From positions 1 to 21,508 of the forward strand of contig JARBJD010000706.1 of NCBI GenBank assembly GCA_033064195.1: a DNA stretch of 21,508 nucleotides, read 5' to 3'. Each line of letters opens with the position of its first letter. Position 1 is the stretch's first letter. The notes below the pieces were generated by a model. That model worked only from the letters and a program-made list of their open reading frames with translations. It had not been told where the DNA came from and did no database searches. The stretch comes from Blattamonas nauphoetae. Taxonomy: Eukaryota > Preaxostyla > Oxymonadida. Below are positions 1 to 8,709 of this stretch, in pieces. The position numbers and the translations under genes were made by a program.

Positions 1-912
1 GGTAGTGTAGAAACAATCATAAATCGAAATATGAGAACGAAAGTGTTGATGAGTGCCTGGATAGGAAATAAAAATGAAGAAAGGGAGTCAGTTGAAAATT
101 GTGTATATTCCCACTAATCCGGAATCAAGAATAGTAAAATGGGAAGCGAACAACCAGTCATGAATCATTACATGCCCAATTAATCAACATTGTTGATATT
201 TCCGAGTTCACATCGATCAATCCATAAAAACTGTGTTCAATCGCTTATTCTCCAAACGGACTCCAACGGAAAACAAACCCTCATGAGATTTATACCAGTT
301 CACTCTATGATCGACACTAGTTTTGATTCAATCCTGAACATCATCCTAAACGTCACAAATGATATGTCCCAATAATTTTGAAAAGAGCCAAAACACTATG
401 GATGGTTTCACTTTTTTATTCTCCAAATTCTTAAAATCACTCAAATATGATGGAAAAGGGGTTTGTTTCGAAATTGAGCTTCGATCGTGACGAGAAACGA
501 CACTTTTTGAAACGCCAATTTGACACATATATTGTTTCAAAACAGATGAGAGAAGATCATGAGGTGAAACAATGTGAAAACAGAAGGTTCTACAATGGAG
601 AGTACGGATAAGATGTATTGTTAAGAAATAGAGGCAAAATACTCATCAGTCTCTAAAATGCTCTATTGCACTTGAATTATCAGTTGAAATTAGATTTCTG
701 CATGAACCCAGGAGTACAATTATTTTTTTTCTTGAATTGGACACATACTTGCACCCATCTGGCAAGATCATCATCGATCGTGTCCTGAACACTTTCCTTT
801 GTCTATCTGAAATTATGAGAGATAATTGAGAACAAACAGGTTTTATATGTCTGTTTGACACTGGTGAAGAGACATTGGGACATCATTATCTTAATCTCCA
901 AGAGAAACCGTC
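1..912. other. Left flank without a recognisable gene
   Basis: Only short, low-quality reading frames occur here on either strand, and none has a recognisable motif, convincing splice sites or a plausible start context. I see no RNA gene or repeat array. Confidence 0.5.
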
Positions 913-1284
913 ATGGAAAAGAGAATCCGCTTTCAGGTGCTACGAGTTTCAAAGAAAGTGAAAGGGCACACCGATCTTCACACATGTGACTTGATGTATA
1001 TCGATCTGAGTGGAACGCAGTTTATCAAAGGTGGAGGAGTGAGGTCACAATGAAGTTGGGAGAGTCAGTGCTTGAAAAGAGGATGGGAAGAAACGAAGTT
1101 TTGAGAGAATATATCCGTGGAGATTGAGGACTTTAATCAGTTCCTGGAACAAGAATGAACAGAATTTGATAGAAAGACCAGTGAAACGGATGGATTCTTT
1201 CAAAATTATTGGGACATATTTGAATGGAAAAAAAGTAAAAAGGAAAATGGTCACTTCATAGATCATGAAAATGCAAACTTTGGG
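913..1284 (+). pseudogene. Decayed protein-like stretch of unknown origin
   Basis: One plus-strand frame reads as protein-like, charged sequence beginning MEKRIRFQVLR and ending with a Lys/Asn/His-rich stretch just before element A. It is not intact, and I do not recognise a family. It may belong to whatever gene or old element occupied this locus before A and B inserted. The call rests only on residue composition, so it could be chance. Confidence 0.22.
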
Positions 1285-1292
1285 TGCTGCTG
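1285..1292. repeat. Target-site duplication of element A, left copy
   Basis: TGCTGCTG lies immediately outside the left terminus of element A and is repeated exactly at 4632-4639. Eight bases is the duplication length made by hAT transposases. The sequence is partly a TGC tandem, which slightly weakens it as evidence. Confidence 0.8.
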
Positions 1293-1316
1293 TAGGCATG
1301 GGCAGTGGTCGGTCTG
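1293..1316 (+). repeat. Left terminal inverted repeat of element A
   Basis: It begins TAGGCATGGGCAGTGGTCGG and matches the reverse complement of 4608-4631 with three mismatches. The first 11 bases are identical to both ends of element B. Confidence 0.82.
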
Positions 1317-1361
1317 AAAAGATCGAGTCCAGTCCCTAAAAAAGGGTCGGCGACTTTTGGA

Positions 1362-1434
1362 AGTGCCTTTTAGTCGAGCGGTAGCACGGCAGCTTTTGCT
1401 CCCCGGACCCGGATCGAATCCCGTCAGAGTCACT
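1362..1434 (+). tRNA. tRNA-like remnant (degenerate, possibly a tRNA pseudogene)
   Basis: This 73-base stretch has an A-box-like segment (TAGTCGAGCGGTA, 1371-1383) and a good B-box (GGATCGAATCC, 1411-1421). Its ends, AGTGCCT and AGTCACT, pair at six of seven positions. The anticodon stem and T stem pair poorly, and the spacing before the D arm is too long for a canonical tRNA, so I assign no anticodon. It sits inside element A near the left end. It may be a captured tRNA fragment, a tRNA-derived SINE head, or an internal Pol III promoter. Confidence 0.35.
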
Positions 1435-1537
1435 TTATTATTTACTTTTCCTCATTTTGATTCACAACATCTCTATAATTAGTTCATCACATTTTTCTCA
1501 AAATTACTGTGACTGAGGTCGTGGTTCAGGAGTCCCT

Positions 1538-1593
1538 GAGTCGGTCTGTCCTTCCCCAACATCGGACAAAAAGTCGGCCTGACAGACCGACTC
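1538..1593. repeat. 13-bp perfect internal inverted repeat in element A
   Basis: GAGTCGGTCTGTC at 1538-1550 is exactly inverted at 1581-1593, with a 30-base loop. It contains the GTCGGTC motif also found in the terminal repeats, so it is probably part of the subterminal binding region rather than a terminator. Confidence 0.7.
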
Positions 1594-1848
1594 CGACTCT
1601 TCAACCTTGTTATGACAGCATCTCCACGAATCCAAACAATTGCAAAACGGTATTCTTTTTCTTCTCAGTACTTGCTTCTCGTTTCACTCAAGATCTCCTC
1701 CGCGAAACCAGTTGTCCCACTCCACAGTCAATTCGATCCTTGATCCTCAGTCTAATCAAGAATTTTCATGTATCTAATGCGAAGTGTGTTTTCATTTCTT
1801 TTATGATATTATTCCTCTTGTCAGGATTCTTGAACCACTTTACCACAG

Positions 1849-3960
1849 ATGAACACTATTTTCTCCTCCATCGATTATCTAACACCTGACATGCCTCCAA
1901 AGAAGCGTCCCTGCATCCACAGTTGCATTCAGGGAGCTCACGAGGTTTGTTCACATTTTTCTTCATTATTTTCTGCCATTCCTCCGACTCTGCCTCCGCC
2001 CTCTGTGATCCCAATATTATCTTCATCCAGCTCTCTCTTCCCTCAAATCATCCCCGTCGATCAGTTCTTCCCCGTACGATGGGATGTGTTTCACACTATA
2101 CCATCTCTACTCGAACCAATGCGACCAAAACCGGACGCCCAAAAGAAGACAGAAGACGACCCAAAACTGAAAATGAACACGAACTGGAACAAACCAAAAC
2201 TGAGAAAGAGAAAGACGAAGAAAGAGCCATTAGCAATGCTTAATGCTTCGACGAGAAGATGGAATGTGTCCTACGCTGTCCCTTTCTCTCAAACGAGGTC
2301 TGACACACTCCTCTCCCTTTTATTCCATTTTTCATCATCTTTCAACCATATTCGCCTCATTTCTCCCCATTTTCATTTTCTCCATTTTTCCAACTAACCA
2401 GAACATCACCCAATGCAAACTTCTCCGCCAAACAAACTTCGAACACGGACTCCACCAAATCCAACCAGACGACTCGCTCTTCTTCATCGTCGTCCGTTTG
2501 CAAACCATCGTTCTTTTCATCCTCACCGTAAACACTCGATCCACTCACTCGCGCCATGTGTTGCAGCATTCGATTCATGTCTGTCAGTTTGCGACGAAGA
2601 GAATCGTGCATCGCTCGCTCCATCCTCTCCTCACCGTCTTTCTGCCAACAGAATTGCCGCTCATCGCTTCTCAACTGCGTCGAACTCTGCTCATCCCAAC
2701 AGACACCTCTCCCAAACTCTCCAAACACTCGCCCGTCGTTCTCCATGCACAACACTGAGTGGTGTGTGGATCAGTGTTATCAGAAAAGCGAAGGATGTGT
2801 GTTGGATTGCGGGAAGAGCGATATGACAGAATGCGAGCGAACCTGCATAACGAAACTGACGCAATGCACAGTGGGAGATAGTGGAGAAGACAACGAGAAA
2901 ACGGAGAGAAGAAGGAGGAAAAGAGAGGAGATGGGATGTCAATCATGTTTTCGCAGTTCAAAATTGACACGAAGCGAAAGCGACGAAGGGATGTGTTTTG
3001 CCAGCAGGCGTGTTTGATGTGCAGTCAACGACGAATTGGCATTTCTCTCTCGCTGCATCTGCAACGGCACAGTCCCGGCCAATCAAACTCAAACCCCACC
3101 AAACACTAATTCTTCCTCTTCTTCTCCCTCAACTACTCCATCCACCTCACCTCCCGACACAAACGACACCACTGCTGTCTCCACATCAACACCAGACGAG
3201 CTGGCATCACTGCCATGCAAAGACCGCTGCGAGCGCCTCTTCGAAATCCAAGTTGCAGAATGTGGAGAAGACAGAGAATGTCAAATGCGACATCGAAAAC
3301 GTCGCTTCGACTGCGTGAACGAGTGCTCACTGACACTCCACACCCTCACAAGCTGACACTGAACCATCCCAAAACTCCACTGGACACACTTTCCAGATGT
3401 CTTTATGAATCCAGTTCAAGCCAACGGGCGTGTGTGGCAGATCTAACAGACGAGCAAGCGGAAAAGGAGGAATTGACGCGTGCCGAGACCAACCCAAGCA
3501 ATGTGAAACACGATGCCATACTCCACTCACAGCAGAACAACAATGTCAAGAAGCATGCCGCACAACCTTCCTTCAATGCACGTCTGTGTGTGGAACCGAC
3601 AAGAACAACAAGACTGGCGCAGGCGAGAAAGCGTGTCTGATGCAGTGCCGTGCTTACCGAAGTGACTGTCGATCGATGTGCTCGAACTCAGAAAAAGAGG
3701 AAGAGAACGGACTGTGCGGTGAATGCGAAGCGTCGTGTGAGACTGATCATGAAATCTGCGTCGAAAACTGCAAAAGGAACGAGAATTGCATCGAAATGTG
3801 TCGAACACAAAGGAAGGACTGCAAAGAGGATTGCCACAGCCCCAACTCTGACTACGCTGAACGAAAGAAAGCCGAAGAGCTCGCGAAAGAGGAGGAGCGC
3901 CTAATCGGGCACCTTGGAATCCACTCGAAATGTGAGGAAGAATGCGATGGGCGTTCTTAG
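1849..3960 (+). CDS. Multi-exon cysteine-rich repeat protein gene (cargo of element A)
   Basis: I do not recognise a named family. The hallmark is a repeated cysteine pattern, C-x3-C-x6-C-x3-C. Examples are CQQNCRSSLLNCVELC (2643-2690), CVDQCYQKSEGCVLDC (2763-2810), CLMQCRAYRSDCRSMC, and further copies through 3960. The 4-7-4 spacing puts cysteines on one helix face, suggesting disulfide-stapled helical hairpins, related in idea but not spacing to twin CX3C or CX9C proteins. Ser/Thr/Pro/Asn-rich linkers separate blocks (about 3066-3200). The likely start is ATG 1849 or 1891. Introns at 2298-2401 and 2871-2956 are supported by splice sites and by continuity of the pattern. Cys motifs then occur in different frames (2556-3017 and 3036-3356, then 3430-3960), with in-frame stops such as 2241-2243 and 3015-3017 between blocks. 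The copy is thus frame-broken, or carries assembly indels or unrecognised short introns. A secreted or redox-related protein is possible, but no clear signal peptide is seen. Confidence 0.55.
2298..2401 (+). other. Intron in the Cys-rich gene (104 nt)
   Basis: The donor GTCTGA follows codon GAG, and a pyrimidine-rich tract leads to the acceptor AACCAG. Removing it keeps the reading frame and leads into a further cysteine-bearing segment. The intron begins with the same six bases as the intron in the element B gene. Confidence 0.6.
2871..2956 (+). other. Probable intron in the Cys-rich gene (86 nt)
   Basis: The donor is GTGGGA after a Thr codon and the acceptor is TTTTCGCAG. Splicing in phase leads directly to FCQQACLMC, continuing the cysteine pattern. 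The interior is purine-rich rather than pyrimidine-rich, which lowers confidence. Confidence 0.45.
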
Positions 3961-4607
3961 CGTGTGAGGACAAGCGCGAGAACTTCCAACCGTGCGAGTA
4001 ATCGTAGTCGAAGCTGGTCTCTCCCTCCCTCACCAGCAGCCGCTCCATCTCACCCTACTCCTTCACACCCACGTTCTGCGCAGTGAACGACGGGATGCAA
4101 GCCGACGGGTGGTTCGCGCTGACGAAGATGCTGCTGAAGACGAATGTGAGTCTATTTGGGCAATTCAAGCTGCGAGTGAGAAGGAAGAAAACCGACGAGA
4201 AGAAAGAAGAGGGGATGGAGGAATGGGAGGGTGAATGCAGAGAGGAGGGAGGAATGGAGACAGAAGAATCAGACACACAGCGGAGAGCAGTTTGGGAGGG
4301 AGAAATACGTTCGCCACAGTGGAACTGCGAAGAGGGAGAGGGAAGAAGAGAAAGAGAAGGACGAACGAGAAGAAAAGAGCGAGATAATGCGGACAGTTTC
4401 ACAGTTCACTCCACTCTCTATCATTTGTGTTTGTTCTGTTTCAGTCCAGTATCTTTCAACAACATGATCATCACTATTTCACAAAAATTCAATTAGAAAC
4501 AAAGGAAATTGAAGAAAAGCGTGAAAAACTATCTCAGCGATTTCATCATCGATTTTGCCGGAAATGGGCACGATCGCGAAAAAGCAGTCGGTCGGTCGAC
4601 GAGCAGT
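3961..4607 (+). other. Arg/Glu/Lys-rich tail region of element A
   Basis: After the last clear Cys motif, the plus strand stays open in two frames (3992-4234 and 4083-4496), giving highly charged Arg/Glu/Lys-rich sequence from a purine-rich GAGAAGA stretch. This may be the 3' end of the Cys-rich gene reached by a frame change, since a CEDKRENFQPC segment follows the stop at 3958-3960 in another frame. It may equally be purine-rich noncoding DNA. Nothing else is seen before the right terminal repeat. Confidence 0.3.
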
Positions 4608-4618
4608 CGGACCGACCG
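4589..4618. repeat. Subterminal inverted repeat, right end of element A
   Basis: CGGTCGGTC (4589-4597) is exactly inverted at 4610-4618. Together with the copies at the left end, it is the likely recognition motif of the mobilising transposase. Confidence 0.6.
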
Positions 4619-4631
4619 CCGCCCATGCCTA
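4608..4631 (-). repeat. Right terminal inverted repeat of element A
   Basis: The reverse complement begins TAGGCATGGGCGGCGGTCGG and pairs with 1293-1316. Confidence 0.82.
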
Positions 4632-4639
4632 TGCTGCTG
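4632..4639. repeat. Target-site duplication of element A, right copy
   Basis: TGCTGCTG directly follows the right terminus and is identical to 1285-1292. Confidence 0.8.
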
Positions 4640-4641
4640 TT

Positions 4642-4649
4642 TCAGTTTG
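4642..4649. repeat. Target-site duplication of element B, left copy
   Basis: TCAGTTTG abuts the left terminus of element B and is exactly repeated at 8702-8709. Only two bases separate it from the right duplication of element A. Confidence 0.88.
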
Positions 4650-4668
4650 TAGGCATGGGCACCAGTCA
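4650..4668 (+). repeat. Left terminal inverted repeat of element B
   Basis: TAGGCATGGGCACCAGTCA matches the inverted right end with one mismatch. Confidence 0.85.
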
Positions 4669-5037
4669 CCGGACTCAAACTTTCGGACTGACTCGATTTG
4701 GCCCTTTTTGTGGTTCTTTGAGAGGAATCGTGATTTTGTCGTTGTTGGTGTATTCAAAGTGATTATAATGTCTGAATTACATCAATATTTGTGGCAAATG
4801 CTTCTCTAATCATTGGATCGGTATGTGAGTTGATCAGCGCATAATCACTACTTGTGACACTGATATCAAGAAATCATGGATGTACTGTGACCTTAATTGC
4901 TCGCCGACAAAAGAAAACATCATTAAAACTGATTTTGAAAGAAAGTGATGAGAAACGAACATCAGGCATTGCGAAAGAAGCCGAACAAAGAACGAAGCCG
5001 TGAAGTGCTGTCGTGTCGGCGGGTACAGACGAATCAC
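4669..5037. other. Left interior of element B, no gene seen
   Basis: Short frames on both strands look like chance. The first 40 bases carry GGACTC/GACTGACTC motifs resembling those at the right end. Confidence 0.5.
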
Positions 5038-6829
5038 TCACGCCAGCAGATGACACAACAGAGAGCACACATACAGCGAATTCATCTCCTGCTTCAGCTT
5101 CTCGCTCTGCCCCTCTTCTTCAATTTTGAACGGCAGGAGAGGGGACGAGTAGATATCTGTGTGGTCGATGAAGACGATTGAAGACAAGGTTCTTCGTCCA
5201 CAAACTCGCCTGTCACCAACATCTCGTGGAGAGATTTCAGTGCAGACGACGGATCGTCGAACGGATGAAAACGATTGCCCTCTTCCTGCTCCTCTTCTGC
5301 CCGCCAAAACCGACACACGCTTCGCTGGAAGGGTGCTGACGGTCTCTTCGTCTCATCCCTCCTCTTCTTGCTGTTCTTCGACGTGTTCGTTGACAGATAC
5401 AGCGCTGGTTGGTATTCGATGAAGAGATGGTCGGCGTAGATGTCGTCCACCTTCTTAAACAGCAGGCTGTGCAGAGCTGATGGCAGGAACGACGAAGGAA
5501 GTCCTTTCGTTGCGGATGTCGCTGGGATCGTCAGCTGGTGATGTCCACGCAGTGTTGCCAATGCTATTGGCGTTGACACAGGCGGTGTCAGGAAGAACAG
5601 CACTGCATCGTTCGTTTCCTGTTGTCGTTGAAATCCCCTGCTGCTCCCTTCCCTCCCAATGTTCCTGAATGAAGTGTCGACATTTTCTGTCACTAATCCG
5701 CCGTCACATTCGTCGCAATCACAACCAACTTCGCCGTCACCATCGCGAACAATGTCCGAGTCAGTGGCGATGGATAGAAGAACTGGCGTGTCTTCACTGT
5801 CGAACGTGAAGGAGTGCGACCAGACGGTGTGGATTCTCGAACGACACAGCCGCACTCGTCGACGCACCGGACGGCATGATCATCGTCGTGATCACCGAAG
5901 GCGAGTTGGCTGCCCTGAACGGCGTGGTCTGTCGTGCTCTTCTCTCCGACAGCGGAGATGTCAGAGGACTTTGCGGTGGCGGTGTTAGTTTAAATGAATG
6001 GTGCGTCTTCTTGTTTGATTTATCGCGATCGGCTTGTTCTTCGTTTCTTCGGCGTTCTCTCCAGCTCCAGAACGCTTGTTTCGCTTCTTTCCGAACCTCT
6101 TCGCGATCTGTCTCGCCCAAGATCAGTCGAGGCGTCACAAACGACGAATCATACAAACACCAAAACGCACCCACGTTGATCGGCAGGAATGGCGATTGTT
6201 GGATCGTGCTGCTTGAACTGTCCTGAAAGTCCATCATGTTTCCCGAGTTCTTCAAAGATGCGTCGCTTCTGCCTTTGTGTTTGTTTTCTTTTCGAGTGAG
6301 GTGTGTTCGCGCGGTCGGAAGATCGATTGCATGATGTCTTCCGACTTTCCACTCCCAACCTTCGCAAGCACGTGCTGGCCTGTCTTGTCCTTCAACACGG
6401 TGAGCAGAGCGTCTTCTTCATAGCGGCCTGGAGGGAAGAGATGGATGCGAGAGTCATGAGAACGAAAGCGAGAAAACGATTGGAAAGGAGAAAAGAGCAA
6501 AAGTGGTGAAAAACTAAAAAAGAGAACATGAACACAATCAGACCTCCAGTCAACGCCAGAAACTCGAGCAGGTTGTCGACATCGTCGTCCTCCTCGCCAA
6601 TCTTCTTCGCCACCCCGTGCTGATACGCCTGTGCATCTCGCTCCCTCCGCAGTCTGTCCAGCACAGCTTCGGCGATCTCGTCCAGTTGTATCGATCCGAA
6701 AGAGTGATTCCGAGCTTGCGTCGTTTCGATTACCGCCTTCTTCACAAGAGACGGCTTCAGTTTCATCTCTTTCAACACAATCAGCCAGTCCACAAGGTTC
6801 GACTCATCACTCAAATCTTGCCCACCCAT
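5038..6829 (-). CDS. Intron-containing unrecognised gene (cargo of element B)
   Basis: I do not recognise the family. The clearest exon (6829-6544) begins MGGQDLSDESNLVDW and encodes about 95 acidic, helix-rich residues with a DEIAEAVLDRLRRER segment. A 116-nt intron (6543-6428) joins it in frame to RYEEDALLTVLKDKTGQHVL. Further protein-like stretches follow on the same strand in other frames: about 6255-5794, with an Arg/Glu/Lys-rich helix (EEVRKEAKQAFWSWRERRRN) and a proline-rich linker; 5867-5094, with KKVDDIYADHLFIEYQPALY; and an end near 5038 rich in hydrophobic and Cys residues. The later frame changes lack clear splice sites, so the copy may be decayed or carry indels. 6829 may be an internal Met rather than the true start, because protein-like sequence continues upstream. 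Confidence 0.45.
6428..6543 (-). other. Intron in the element B gene (116 nt)
   Basis: Read on the minus strand, the donor GTCTGATTG follows ACTGGAG, and the acceptor CTTCCCTCCAG ends a strong pyrimidine tract. Splicing keeps one reading frame (Thr-Gly-Gly-Arg-Tyr across the joint). Confidence 0.65.
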
Positions 6830-7360
6830 TCAGCGAGATGGAGGGTGGTTTAGTGCAGAAAGGGATGGTTGCGTCGAGTTTGTTCGCTGACATTGACATC
6901 TTTGGTTTTGAGGCATTTAAAAGGCGCTTTGAGAAGAGGAACTGTATTTGAATGTAGGAGTCTGTGTGACGGTGTCTGGACGTTGGGAGGGATGCTTGAG
7001 GCGCGCCGTCACCAGTTGCTCCAAGAAGTTCCGAGTTTAGGGCTCTTGGAATTGGAGAGCATACCGACGTTTCAGTTCTCGCACTCCGAAACTCGCCACA
7101 GCTTCTCTCACGTGCTATCTGCTCCTTGTCTGTCAGAACCCATGGTTTGATCGGAAGACCTCCCAAAATCGTTTTGCTTTCTGTTTTGTGTTCGAGTTCG
7201 GTGCTTTTGTCGTGTTGTGGCGGAATTGTGGCATGAAGTGGATAGAGGACGATGCAGAGGGAGACATGTTAATGTAGAAGAAGTAAGGCGATGAAAGAGA
7301 GTAAAGTGATGCCGGCGACAGAAAAACGGCGAAAGAAGATATTTCGGTTCATGCCAAAGT
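6830..7360 (-). other. Possible 5' exons of the element B gene
   Basis: Minus-strand sequence here is protein-like in places. Around 7350-7270 it gives MNRNIFFRRFSVAGITLLSF and more hydrophobic residues, resembling a signal-anchor. One frame around 7170-6810 is open for over 110 codons and includes GGLPIKPWVLTDKEQIARE. I cannot place reliable splice sites, so this is only a candidate amino-terminal region for the gene that continues at 6829. Confidence 0.3.
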
Positions 7361-7572
7361 TGCGATGGCGTCAGCTTGGGATGTGGTTTCTGCGGAGTAG
7401 ATAGCGGTTGCGTATATTGGATAGGATTCAAAACAGAAACGCTAGAGGGAATCACGTTGGATTATTGTTGAAGAAAGGGTGTTTTGCGGACATCATAAGT
7501 TGGAGAGTCGCTGCCGATGGTTGGCGAGGTTTTAGGCATCAGAGAGATAGGGGAGATAAATATACATCCGAT

Positions 7573-7860
7573 TTAGTTGGGCTGGATGAGCCAGAGCGGG
7601 AGTGAACATGGCGCGAGAAGCGACTCAGGAATCGATTTGAGGAGATCAGAAACAAAAGAATGGTGAGTCAACAGGAAGCAGATATCACGATAACAATCGT
7701 GCAAGTGCACTTCGGATGACTGTCGTGGTTCTGGAATGGGCGAAAAGGCCTCGATATAGAACAACAGGAGAATCCCACTGAAAGACGCCATTTTCTTCAG
7801 TTTTGCATATTCTGAGGTGTTTGGAAAGAAGAAGATGACGTAAAAGAGACAGAAAAGCAT
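7573..7860 (-). CDS. Small hydrophobic ORF with signal-peptide-like start
   Basis: The ORF encodes 95 residues from ATG at 7860. It starts MLFCLFYVIFFFPNTSE, a plausible signal peptide or transmembrane segment, and has a second hydrophobic stretch (SGILLLFYIEAF) before a hydrophilic part with PEPRQSSEVHLHDCYRD. It lies upstream of and collinear with the main element B gene and could be its first exon or a separate small gene. I do not recognise it, and composition alone could produce such an ORF. Confidence 0.28.
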   Translation of the reverse strand: MLFCLFYVIFFFPNTSEYAKLKKMASFSGILLLFYIEAFSPIPEPRQSSEVHLHDCYRDICFLLTHHSFVSDLLKSIPESLLAPCSLPLWLIQPN

Positions 7861-7900
7861 AGGTGAACCACAAAAGGAAAAAGATTTCACAAAACACCAT

Positions 7901-8682
7901 TTATTGTTGGGATACGAGGAACGATGTGATTAACTGTCAAAATTGAGTGAGATACGTTTCCTGGACAAAAATTATGACAATATATAAATAAATATACATC
8001 GTTGAGTAGACTTGAAATGGTTTAGGACACTATACTGTCAATAGTCACGAGTGAGACGGTGCTCTGTGTTGTTGGTCCAGAAGAGAGACTGGAGATGTTC
8101 TGAGAATCAAACATGACTATAGCAGATCAAGATTGCAAACAGATGTGCCAAACGATGGTTTTGCCCTTATTTTCTCCATAGATAATTTGCGGGGGTGAGT
8201 TGATCCTGAAGGTCAAAATCAGTTTCCTTTTGTCAAATAGAGAGGAAATGAAAGGAAAATCAAAATTCAAACATTGTCGATTCACGCGCTGAGTTTCAGT
8301 TGAAAGGAGATCGGACAGTCCAGTCAGTCCGGTGACTATTTGCATGATTGCATGGGCGGATCAGTGACTCAAAGTGACTCGAGACAAAAGTATGGGGTCT
8401 GATGATGACCTGAGTCTAAATTGGTTTGATTTATCTGAAAATGAGTTGAATTCTAAAAATAGTGTGAAATGTGAAAGAAACACTACGAAAAGCGATTGAA
8501 AGAGGATGGAGATTGTGAATGTGTTTTGAGAGGAATAAACCAGGATATTGAGGTGATTATCTATACTGCTGCGATGTTCGATTGGAAGTGAGACATTTTG
8601 GGTCTGGATTCCTCTTGTTTTGGACATATGGGGTGAGTCACTGACTCGATTTTTTAGGTGACTGGACTCGGTCATTATTGAC
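7901..8682. other. Right interior of element B, gene-less, with a degenerate end-like junction
   Basis: No convincing gene is seen. At 8325-8357 two element-end-like segments face away from each other. AGTCCGGTGACT here is the exact reverse complement of a 12-base segment in the left end of B, and TTGCATGGGC resembles the TAGGCATGGGC terminus. A related small element may be nested or adjacent. Confidence 0.4.
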
Positions 8683-8701
8683 TGACTGTTGCCCATGCCT
8701 A
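8683..8701 (-). repeat. Right terminal inverted repeat of element B
   Basis: The reverse complement is TAGGCATGGGCAACAGTCA, matching 4650-4668 at 18 of 19 bases. Confidence 0.85.
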
Positions 8702-8709
8702 TCAGTTTG
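8702..8709. repeat. Target-site duplication of element B, right copy
   Basis: TCAGTTTG directly follows the right terminus and is identical to 4642-4649. Confidence 0.88.

Larger units (their letters stand above)
1293..4631. mobile_element. Element A: 3.3-kb hAT-like element carrying a gene
   Basis: The two ends are inverted copies. The left (1293-1316) and the reverse complement of the right (4608-4631) agree at 21 of 24 positions, starting TAGGCATGGGC. An exact 8-bp direct repeat flanks them. TA-start termini plus 8-bp duplications fit the hAT superfamily. No transposase-like protein is visible inside. Instead there is a multi-exon Cys-rich gene at about 1849-3960 and an Arg/Glu-rich stretch after it. 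GTCGGTC/GACCGAC motifs cluster near both ends, as expected for transposase-binding subterminal sites. The element therefore looks non-autonomous. The exact duplication suggests a fairly recent insertion. The boundary call is strong; the superfamily call is inferred from end structure only. Confidence 0.8.
4650..8701. mobile_element. Element B: 4.05-kb hAT-like element carrying a different gene
   Basis: The left end (4650-4668) and the reverse complement of the right end (8683-8701) agree at 18 of 19 positions, beginning TAGGCATGGGC as in element A. Exact 8-bp duplications (TCAGTTTG) flank it. The interior carries a minus-strand intron-containing gene (about 5038-6829) and a hydrophobic minus-strand ORF (7573-7860). 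No transposase is visible. Subterminal GACTC/GTGACT motifs replace the GTCGGTC motifs of element A, so A and B may be sister subfamilies. The shared end and 8-bp duplication imply mobilisation by the same kind of hAT transposase supplied from elsewhere. Confidence 0.83.

Noticed and set aside
1362-1434. Functional canonical tRNA
   Set aside because: Anticodon and T stems pair poorly and the D-arm spacing is wrong; kept only as a tRNA-like remnant.
2357-2755. Acidic 132-codon minus-strand frame opposite the Cys-rich gene
   Set aside because: It overlaps plus-strand exons with a repeated cysteine pattern and an intron that preserves frame. The minus frame has no recognisable motif.
1293-8701. 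A and B as one composite transposon
   Set aside because: Each has its own exact, different 8-bp duplication, and the outermost flanks (TGCTGCTG at left, TCAGTTTG at right) do not match each other.
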